Assembly (NCBI GenBank): GCA_050943225.1
Contig: JBMNOT010000009.1
Span: forward strand, 1 to 20,821
Direction of reading: 5' to 3'
DNA length: 20,821 bases
Source: SZUA-584 sp050943225
GTDB taxonomy: Bacteria; Bacillota; Clostridia; Christensenellales; SZUA-584
Position numbers and translations under genes: made by a program. This document shows, in pieces, positions 14,679 through 20,821 of this stretch; within the stretch, counting starts at the first letter, position 1; each line of letters begins with the position of its first letter. A model generated the notes under the pieces. The model worked only from the letters and a program-made list of their open reading frames with translations. It did not search any database and was not told the origin of the DNA.

Positions 14679-15401
14679 TTGGATAAGCTGGCGTTGCTTT
14701 ATGAGTACCAGCAGGCAGACATGCAGCTGGAGGCTTACGAAAGACAACTGAAGAACACGCCTACGCGCAAACAGCTCATCAAGCTGCAGAACTATCTCAG
14801 AAAACGGCAGGCTGTGCTGCGGGAAATGGAAAACCGTACGCTTGTCGAGCAGAACGCGCTGATGGAAATCGACGCGCAGTACGACAAGATGATGGAACTT
14901 TTGAACACAAATCATAAGGATATCAGTCAGTACGAGGAGATGAGCCTTGACGAGATGGACTACAACGTCGTGAAGGCTCTGGTACACGAGTACGAGACGA
15001 CTTATGACAACATCATCAAGCAGAAAAAGCGCGCTATAGCCGTGCAGACCAAGGCGGAGGAGACCGCGGCGCGTTTAAAGACGATACTGACTCATGTGAG
15101 CCAGGCTCAGCGGGAATTCAGTACTCTGAAAAAGCAGCATGAGGAGGAGCTGCGCGCCGGCTCGGAAGAGCTGGACCGCCTGCGCAAAGCGGCGGCTGCA
15201 GCGGCAGCGAAGGTGGACCCCGCACTGCTGGCGCGTTACAACCGCATCAAGCAGAACCGGTCGATGCCGGTGACGCTGCTGAAGGACGACCGGTGCATGG
15301 GCTGCAACATGGAACTGCCCTCGCGCGATCTGGCCAAGCTGAAAAAGTCGGACGCAATCGTGGAATGCGAGAATTGCGGACGCATACTATATCTTAAATA
15401 A
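14679..15401 (+). CDS. Coiled-coil protein with C-terminal C4 zinc ribbon
   Basis: This 240-residue protein matches the COG1579 family: a long antiparallel coiled coil followed by a zinc ribbon, thought to bind nucleic acid; the role is unproven. Residues 5-175 are almost wholly charged heptad-like helix. The ribbon uses CMGC (206-209) and CENC (230-233), spaced by about 20 residues including the family MELPSRDLAKL. There is no ATG. I chose the TTG at 14679 because AGAGAGGA (14662-14669) is then nine bases away; a TTG at 14670 directly abuts that site and would add FYL. It is the last protein gene of the trmK operon, and rnpB begins five bases after its stop. Confidence 0.88.
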   Translation: MDKLALLYEYQQADMQLEAYERQLKNTPTRKQLIKLQNYLRKRQAVLREMENRTLVEQNALMEIDAQYDKMMELLNTNHKDISQYEEMSLDEMDYNVVKALVHEYETTYDNIIKQKKRAIAVQTKAEETAARLKTILTHVSQAQREFSTLKKQHEEELRAGSEELDRLRKAAAAAAAKVDPALLARYNRIKQNRSMPVTLLKDDRCMGCNMELPSRDLAKLKKSDAIVECENCGRILYLK

Positions 15402-15406
15402 ATAGA

Positions 15407-15759
15407 GTTTTGAGCAGGCTGAACGGCCGCCCGGGCATTTGTCCGGGAGGAAAGTCCGAGCTCCATAGGGCAGGGCGCCGGGTAACACCCGGTGGAGGCG
15501 ACTCCAAGGAAAGTGCAACAGAGATATACCGCCTCGGCGCTGGTTTCAGCGCTGGGGCAAGGGTGGAAAGGTGAGGTAAGAGCTCACCAGGGCCATGGCG
15601 ACTTGGCTGCTATGTAAACCCCGCCCGGTGCAAGATTGATAGTGGGCATTATGCGGCGGCCCGCCGCGCCCCATGTAATCGCTTGAGCCTGATGGCAACT
15701 TCAGGCCTAGATAGATGGCCGTTCTCGACAGAACTCGGCTTACAGGCCTGACTCAAAAC
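15407..15759 (+). ncRNA. rnpB: RNase P RNA, bacterial class A
   Basis: RNase P RNA is the catalytic subunit that matures tRNA 5' ends, working with the RnpA protein. The ends pair as P1: GTTTTGAG (15407-15414) with CTCAAAAC (15752-15759). The universally conserved core is evident: GAGGAAAGTCCGAGCTCC near 15447, ACAGAGATATACCGCC near 15519, GGTGAGGTAAGAGCTCACC near 15571, GTAAACCCC near 15615, and CAGAACTCGGCTTACAGGCC near 15729. The layout, with a long P12 arm and class A organisation, is normal for Clostridia and unlike Bacilli. Length (353 by P1 pairing) is ordinary. It directly follows the zinc-ribbon gene without a visible terminator, so it either has a promoter inside that gene or is cut from a longer transcript. 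Confidence 0.96.
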
Positions 15760-15771
15760 ATTGTATTTTAT

Positions 15772-15802
15772 GAAACCTCCGAACTGTTCGGAGGTTTCTT
15801 TT
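15772..15802 (+). terminator. rnpB terminator
   Basis: GAAACCTCCGAA and TTCGGAGGTTTC form a perfect 12-base stem with loop CTG, followed by TTTTG. It lies 12 bases after the P1 stem of rnpB. Confidence 0.92.
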
Positions 15803-15907
15803 GTTTGTCGGAAAGCGCCTCAGCTATCCGCCGGTTTACCGGTTATGTGCGGTTTGAGTGTTGAAAGGCGGAGGCCGCGAAAATGGGGGCTTCCGAAAAA
15901 CCAAAGA

Positions 15908-16930
15908 TTATTCTGTTAGGTAGTGTAGTATCCCCGCCTGGGCAAACAAGGATACGATGACGACCGAGAGGTCTATGATAACCCCCGCGACCATCGGCTT
16001 GATGCCGACGCCGGCAACCTCTTTAAGGCTGGCATTCAGCCCGATTGCCGCCAATGCCATCGATAATAAGAATTTTGACACAAATGATATGCCGCTTGCG
16101 ACATTATCCGGCACTATACCAGTGCTTCTTATGCCGACCACAGCAAGGAACCCGAGGATAAACCAAGGAAATATTTTGCGTATGCTGACCTTCCTGGCCG
16201 GCTGTGATGCTTTTTCCGATTTTGTGTATATCCATGAAAAGATAAGCACGATAGGCACGATGAACAGCGTTCTTGTCAGCTTGACGATTGTGGCGAGGGA
16301 ACCCGCTGCATCAGAAAACGCATACCCCGCCGCAACAACCGATGAGGTGTCGTTCACTGCGGTACCCACCCAAAGCCCGTATCCGGTATTGCTGAGGCCT
16401 AAAAGCTGGCTTATCCAGGGGAAGGCGATAACAGTGAAAATGTCGAAAACAAACGTTGCGGATATGGCGTAAGCGATATCCCGGTCCTTCGCCTGAATGG
16501 TGGGGCCCAGCGTCGCGACGGCGGTGCCGCCGCAAATCGCGGTGCTCACTGAAAGAAGGCTTGCCAGCTTCCAGTTTATTTTGGAAGCTTTCATGCAGAT
16601 ATACCCCACTCCAAAAGAAGTCGCCAGGGTGAATGCCATCAGTATCAGCGCATATTTTCCGGTATTGAGCACCTGCGGAAAGCTGAGCGTGATTCCGGCG
16701 AGTATGATTCCTGCGCGCAGTATCTTCTTGGATGTCCAGCTGATGCCCGCATCGTAAACCGCACTGCGGCGGAATACAGGATTGAGCGCCATGCCTAGTA
16801 TGAGTGCAATCAGCGTCCCGCCCAGAATATCGGCTGGGAGAATCAAACTGATGGCATAAGCGGCAGCAGCGATTCCCCCTGAAAGCGCAATGCCGGGAGC
16901 GTACTTTTTTACAATATTCATTTCAGTCAT
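15908..16930 (-). CDS. YeiH/UPF0324 family putative sulfur-oxyanion exporter
   Basis: The 340-residue protein is strongly hydrophobic throughout, with about nine or ten membrane spans, and fits the YeiH (putative sulfate exporter, UPF0324) family. Typical segments are LIALILGMALNP, KKILRAGIILAGITLSF, the conserved STAICGGTAVATLGPTI, GLWVGTAVNDTSSVVAAGYAF, and KLTRTLFIVPIVL. The substrate is not proven; in enterobacteria the neighbouring LysR protein YeiE and YeiH have been tied to sulfite stress. It is divergent from a LysR gene across 111 bases, the classic layout for control by that regulator. The ATG at 16930 directly abuts AAAGGA; the ATG three codons later (16921) has better spacing, so the true start may be MNIVKKYAPG. 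Base composition is more AT-rich than in the genes upstream. Confidence 0.9.
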   Translation of the reverse strand: MTEMNIVKKYAPGIALSGGIAAAAYAISLILPADILGGTLIALILGMALNPVFRRSAVYDAGISWTSKKILRAGIILAGITLSFPQVLNTGKYALILMAFTLATSFGVGYICMKASKINWKLASLLSVSTAICGGTAVATLGPTIQAKDRDIAYAISATFVFDIFTVIAFPWISQLLGLSNTGYGLWVGTAVNDTSSVVAAGYAFSDAAGSLATIVKLTRTLFIVPIVLIFSWIYTKSEKASQPARKVSIRKIFPWFILGFLAVVGIRSTGIVPDNVASGISFVSKFLLSMALAAIGLNASLKEVAGVGIKPMVAGVIIDLSVVIVSLFAQAGILHYLTE

Positions 16931-17041
16931 TCCTTTGTCTGCATTAATTTATCGTTAGGTATTGATATTATCAGAAATTGAAGATAAGATAAAATTATAG
17001 TTACTAATATTTTATAAGTATAATTTATAAAGGATGATACC
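16931..17041. promoter_or_regulatory. Divergent yeiH/lysR control region with LysR-type site
   Basis: This AT-rich 111-base gap separates the two divergent starts. TGATATTATCA (16963-16973) is an inverted repeat of the TGATA-n-TATCA form with the T-N9-11-A spacing favoured by LysR-type regulators. A TATAAT lies about 20 bases before the lysR start, without a clear -35 box. The LysR protein probably binds here to repress itself and activate yeiH. Confidence 0.55.
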
Positions 17042-17947
17042 ATGCTCGATTTCAGACACGAAACATTTCTTACCCTGTGCGCTTGCAACAGCTTTACAAA
17101 GACGGCGGAGCTTTTGCACATGACTCAGCCTGCGGTATCTCAGCATATCAAGCATCTTGAAGAATTCTACGGATGCAAGCTTTTCGATACCAGCAGCAGA
17201 AGAGTAAGGCTTACCCCTCAGGGAAAGCTCTTAAAAGAGTTTGCGATGACTGTTTTTTCAGACTCAAAGAATTTCCGGAAAAACATCAGCAGCATCAACA
17301 CGGACACAATGCAGTTTTCCTTCGGAGCGACCCTGTCTATCGGGGAATATGTGATGCCAAAGATTCTCTCCCGCTTGCTGACGAAGTATCCGGAAATGAA
17401 GATCCATATGTCGGTTGCGAATACGCATGTGCTGCTTGAACGGCTGAATAACGGCGAGCTGGACTATATTGTGGTGGAAGGGCTGTTTGATAAGTCGGAA
17501 TACGAAGCGGTGCTTTTCAGCCTGGAAAACTTTATTCCGGTATGTGCCCCTCAATCGGAATTTGCAGATAGGGAAGCGGATTTTCATGAGATTACAAAAA
17601 GCCGTCTGATTTTACGGGAGAAAGGGTCGGGCACGAGGGAAGTATTTGAAAACATACTGCAGAAATACAATTATACTCTCCAGGCGTTTGAAAAAGTGAT
17701 TGAAATCGGAAACATGGCGGCTATTAAGAAAATGGTTTCGAGCGGGCTGGGCATCACATTTCTGTTTGAGGTGGTAGCGAAAAGCGAAATAGAGAATGGC
17801 GACCTCTCAGTTATTAACATTTCGGGTTTTCATGAACAGCGTGAATTTAATTTCGTGTTTTTGAAGAACAGCTTTTTCCGTGAACGGTATATGACCATTT
17901 ACCATCTGATGAAACAGGCGTTTTCTGAGAACGGTTTGTCCGCATAA
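17042..17947 (+). CDS. LysR family transcriptional regulator (CysL/YeiE-like)
   Basis: The 301-residue protein has the LysR winged helix-turn-helix at residues 1-60 (FLTLCACNSFTKTAELLHMT, QPAVSQHIKHLEE, LFDTSSRRVRLTPQG), a linker helix to about 90, and the two-lobed effector-binding domain (FGATLSIGEYVMPKIL, LLERLNNGELDYIVVEGLF, LREKGSGTREVFENIL, VSSGLGITFLFE). This full-length architecture is intact. The GSGTRE segment is shared with CysL/YeiE-type members, consistent with an anion or sulfur-compound ligand. AAGGATG precedes the ATG at 17042. It is divergent from a YeiH-type transporter, its probable target. Codon use and base content are AT-richer than the dnaG-trmK block, suggesting the pair was acquired together. 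Confidence 0.92.
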   Translation: MLDFRHETFLTLCACNSFTKTAELLHMTQPAVSQHIKHLEEFYGCKLFDTSSRRVRLTPQGKLLKEFAMTVFSDSKNFRKNISSINTDTMQFSFGATLSIGEYVMPKILSRLLTKYPEMKIHMSVANTHVLLERLNNGELDYIVVEGLFDKSEYEAVLFSLENFIPVCAPQSEFADREADFHEITKSRLILREKGSGTREVFENILQKYNYTLQAFEKVIEIGNMAAIKKMVSSGLGITFLFEVVAKSEIENGDLSVINISGFHEQREFNFVFLKNSFFRERYMTIYHLMKQAFSENGLSA

Positions 17948-17976
17948 ATGGTTTAACAGTTTTGCTGTATCTTCTT

Positions 17977-18009
17977 GGGCCTGCATTGTGTTTGCGGGTT
18001 TCTTTTTTT
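17977..18009 (+). terminator. Terminator after the lysR gene
   Basis: GGCCTGCA pairs with TGCGGGTT (three G-U pairs) around a 7-base loop and is followed by TTTC and a run of seven T. It lies about 30 bases after the lysR stop. Confidence 0.65.
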
Positions 18010-18068
18010 GCATTGTAACACGCCGCGCAGCGAATAATAGGTTTATAAATCGGGCGACGGAGGAGTTC

Positions 18069-20821
18069 ATGCAGAAAAAATACGGCATCGCCATACCGGA
18101 TGACGTCACGCTTTCCTGGCAGGAGCTTTTGGAATACGCACGTGAGCTTTCATTGGCGGAAAAAGTGGCACTAAGGAAGGTGGACAGCCGTCACTTTGGG
18201 CTGGGCGAAGAGCGCCGGCGAATTGAGGCTGCGTATGCCGCCGCGCGCAGCAGCAAGCATGCGGGAGCCGAACTGCCGCCGCTGGCCGAGTGGTTCTACG
18301 ACAACCGTTTTTTGTTCATTGAGCAAATTCGCCAGCTGATGCTGAACCGCCGCGTGTACCGGCTGCCGCATATGCTGGGCGGGCGCTTCGCGAATATGCC
18401 GCGCTGCCTGATGCTGGCCACCGTGCTGCTTCGGCACAGCGCATACCGGATATCGGCTGAACAGATTCAGGAGTTTCTGGAGGCTTTCCAGCAGGAAACC
18501 GGCCTGGATTCCGGCGAACTGTGGGCGTTTGTGGACATGCTGAAAGTGGCGCTGCTGTGCGCGGTGTCCACGCTGGCCCGGCAGTGCGTTTCCATACTAT
18601 CGCTGTGGCGCGCGGCGGAGCGGTTCTGCGAACGCGCCGGCCAGAAAGGCGCGCAGGTAGACGCGCTGCTCACGGAATACAAAAGCTATCTGACCAGCGC
18701 GGTGTTTATCGAGCACGCGATGGTGCTGCTGCGCGAGAACCCAAAAGCCGCAGAGATAACGGAGCGCATCAGCGCGCGGCTGTCGGTGCGCGACCTTACG
18801 GTGGAGCGGCTCGTTAAGCAGGCGCATGTGCTGCAGGCCAAGAGCATACTCTACATCTCCAACGCCATATCGTCGCTGCACACGCTGGCCAAGCTGAACT
18901 TCAAGCCGCTGTTTGAAAGCGTATCGCTGGTGCACAAGTATCTATGCGCGGATGAAGACTACGCGGGTATGGACTACGATTCGCGCGAGTATTACCGCAA
19001 GGGCATAACCTCAATCGCGCAGGTTTTGCAGGCATCCGAGCCGGCTGTGGCGCGGGCAGCGGCGGATATGGCAAAGCGCAGCGGCATACACGTGGGCGAA
19101 TACGTCGTGGGCAGCAGGCGGCGCGAATTGATGGCCGCGCTGGGCCGCGTGCCCGCAAGGGCGCGCCTGGCCGACTGGATGCGGCGGCACATGCTGCTTT
19201 TATATGTTGGCGGCACGGCGGTATCCACCGTCATCAGCGCGGCGCTTTTAAGCATTCCGCTTTTTCTCATGCACCCGCCGGTGTACGGCATAATAGGCTT
19301 TTTCATCAGTCTGATTCCCATATACACCGTGGCCGTGACTATCAGCAACCGGATGATGACGCTGTTCCAGAAGCCTGCGTTTATCCCCAAGCTAGCGCTG
19401 AAGCAGGGGCTGATGGAGGACATGGCCACCATGGTGGTGATACCGGCGCTGATGACGTCAGAAGAGGACGGCGCGGAGCTGGTGCAGAAGATGGAGGTGT
19501 ACTGGGCGGCCAACCAGCAGCCCAACCTTTATTTCACACTGCTGTCCGACTTTAAGGAGGACAAAAACGAGATTGCGGCGTACGACGAGGAGCTCATCCA
19601 GAAACTGGACGCGATGGTGGCCGCGCTCAACGCCAAGTACGGCAGGGAGATATTTTTTTATGTTCAGCGCAGAAGGGTGCTCATCGCGGAGAGCGGGCGT
19701 TTCGGCGGCTGGGAGCGCAAGCGTGGCGCGCTGCTGAATTTTTGCGCGCTGCTCACAGAGGATTCCGATGCGTTCACGCACATAAGCGGCCCCATGCCGA
19801 AGGGCATCAAATATGTCATCACGCTGGACGCCGACACGGCGCTGGGCCGGGACGCGGTGGTGCGCATGGTGGGCGCGATGGAGCACCCGCTGCACCGCCC
19901 GGTGGTGGACGAAAAGAAGGGCATCGTGACGCAGGGCTACGGCATCATGCAGCCGCGCATTGGCGTGGACGTGGTCAGCGCCGCGAGATCCCGGCTGTCG
20001 CTGGTGTTTACCGGCAAGGGCGGGCTGGATACCTATGCCAGCGCCGCGTCCGACGTGTATCAGGATAACTTCGGCACCGGCATTTTCACCGGCAAGGGAA
20101 TATTCAACCTTGACGTGTATATGCGCGTGCTGAAAGACGCGTTTCCGGACAACGCCATACTCAGCCACGACCTATTGGAGGGCAGTTACCTGCGCTGCGC
20201 GCTGCTTACCGACGTGGTGCTGATGGACGGCTGCCCCGCGCGCTATATATCGTGGGCGGAGCGCCAGCACCGCTGGATGCGGGGCGACTGGCAGCTGCTG
20301 CCGTGGCTGGGCCGCACCGTGCCCACAAAGGACGGGCGCAGGAAGAATCCGCTGCCTGGCCTCGCCAAATACCAGATGCTGGACAACCTGCGCCGCAGCC
20401 TGTCGGTGCCGCTGTCGTTTATCGTGATACTGCTGTCGCAGACGGCGTTTTTCAGCTCGGCGTTCTTCTGGTTTGTGTCCGGCATACTGCCGCTGTTTAT
20501 CGACGCTGTGCTGGATTTCGTGTCGCGCATACTGACGCTGATCAAAAACGCCGGCAAGGGCACCACGCTCAAGGACATATGGTACGAGACGCGCACGCTG
20601 TTTGAGATGTCGTTTTATCGCTGTGCGTTTCTGCCCTATGAGACGGTGCGCGCGCTGGACGCGATATTGCGCACGCTGTGGCGCGTGCTGGTGTCGCACA
20701 AGCGCATGCTGCAGTGGGTGACGGCGGCGGAAGGCGAGAAGAGCGCCCGCGACGGCGCGGCCTATTATTGGAAGCGCATGGCCGCCGCCCCGCTGCTGGC
20801 CGCGGCGCTGTACGTGCTGTC
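18069..20821 (+). CDS. Cyclic beta-1,2-glucan synthase (GT84), N-terminal part, runs off the window
   Basis: The frame opens at an ATG with GGAGGAG five bases upstream and stays open for 917 codons to the window edge. Family members (NdvB/ChvB and clostridial homologues) are about 2700-2900 residues, so roughly a third is visible. They polymerise UDP-glucose into beta-1,2-glucan, cyclise it and release it across the membrane. Visible parts: a helical N-terminal region (1-370); two membrane spans at about 376-425; the GT84 transferase domain with WERKRGALLNF (near 547), the metal-binding acidic motif ITLDADT (near 581-587), HDLLEGSYLRC (near 698) and ERQHRWMRGDWQ (near 730); then further spans from about 777 to 820 and at the edge. 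The cyclisation and phosphorylase-like parts lie beyond. It is preceded by the lysR terminator, so it has its own promoter, which I could not place with confidence. Confidence 0.92.
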   Translation, partial: MQKKYGIAIPDDVTLSWQELLEYARELSLAEKVALRKVDSRHFGLGEERRRIEAAYAAARSSKHAGAELPPLAEWFYDNRFLFIEQIRQLMLNRRVYRLPHMLGGRFANMPRCLMLATVLLRHSAYRISAEQIQEFLEAFQQETGLDSGELWAFVDMLKVALLCAVSTLARQCVSILSLWRAAERFCERAGQKGAQVDALLTEYKSYLTSAVFIEHAMVLLRENPKAAEITERISARLSVRDLTVERLVKQAHVLQAKSILYISNAISSLHTLAKLNFKPLFESVSLVHKYLCADEDYAGMDYDSREYYRKGITSIAQVLQASEPAVARAAADMAKRSGIHVGEYVVGSRRRELMAALGRVPARARLADWMRRHMLLLYVGGTAVSTVISAALLSIPLFLMHPPVYGIIGFFISLIPIYTVAVTISNRMMTLFQKPAFIPKLALKQGLMEDMATMVVIPALMTSEEDGAELVQKMEVYWAANQQPNLYFTLLSDFKEDKNEIAAYDEELIQKLDAMVAALNAKYGREIFFYVQRRRVLIAESGRFGGWERKRGALLNFCALLTEDSDAFTHISGPMPKGIKYVITLDADTALGRDAVVRMVGAMEHPLHRPVVDEKKGIVTQGYGIMQPRIGVDVVSAARSRLSLVFTGKGGLDTYASAASDVYQDNFGTGIFTGKGIFNLDVYMRVLKDAFPDNAILSHDLLEGSYLRCALLTDVVLMDGCPARYISWAERQHRWMRGDWQLLPWLGRTVPTKDGRRKNPLPGLAKYQMLDNLRRSLSVPLSFIVILLSQTAFFSSAFFWFVSGILPLFIDAVLDFVSRILTLIKNAGKGTTLKDIWYETRTLFEMSFYRCAFLPYETVRALDAILRTLWRVLVSHKRMLQWVTAAEGEKSARDGAAYYWKRMAAAPLLAAALYVL

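Noticed and set aside
15855..15897. Imperfect hairpin as terminator for the yeiH gene
   Set aside because: GGAGGCC/GGCTTCC can pair, but the loop is long and no T-run follows on the minus strand.
19458..20168. 236-codon minus-strand frame opposite the glucan synthase gene
   Set aside because: The plus frame carries the conserved GT84 motifs; the antisense translation is His/Arg/Val-rich without motifs.

Overview
The window looks like a stretch of chromosome from a GC-rich, spore-forming member of the Clostridia (Firmicutes). Four things point that way. There is a gerA-type germinant-receptor locus. The gene order dgt-dnaG-rpoD-trmK-nif3-zinc ribbon is the one usual in Clostridia. The RNase P RNA is class A, whereas Bacilli have class B. 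Shine-Dalgarno sequences are strong and GTG/TTG starts occur. I cannot name the genus. There is no phage, IS element, CRISPR array, tRNA or rRNA, and most of the window is conserved core.

Region 1 (1-2290, minus strand) is a decayed germinant-receptor operon in the order AB-AC-AA. gerAB has lost its 5' part and carries a frameshift, gerAC has an in-frame TGA, and gerAA has a frameshift and runs off the left edge. Region 2 (2291-3973, plus) is a lone Ntn-hydrolase of the C45 acyltransferase type, ending at a bidirectional terminator. Region 3 (4190-5114, minus) is a PadR regulator translationally coupled to a DUF2812 membrane protein, with a near-consensus promoter whose spacer is a perfect inverted repeat. 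Region 4 (5151-8104, minus) is a two-gene potassium-uptake operon, trkA then trkH, with its own terminator.

Region 5 (8020-8475) is a non-coding gap holding promoters for both flanks; it includes about 240 bases in which I see nothing assignable. Region 6 (8476-15759, plus) is the information-processing block: thpR, dgt, dnaG, the primary sigma factor gene, a terminator, then trmK, a nif3-like gene and a coiled-coil zinc-ribbon gene, closing with rnpB, which begins five bases after that last stop codon. Region 7 (15908-17947) is a divergent pair, a YeiH-type transporter (minus) and a LysR regulator (plus), visibly more AT-rich than its neighbours. Region 8 (18069 to the right edge, plus) is the first 917 codons of a very large cyclic beta-1,2-glucan synthase.

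The item most worth a second look is the germination locus: four independent lesions (5' loss, two frameshifts, one nonsense codon) in three consecutive genes. Next are the self-contained PadR promoter/operator and the AT-rich yeiH-lysR insert beside rnpB. I did not find a convincing wholly new system.
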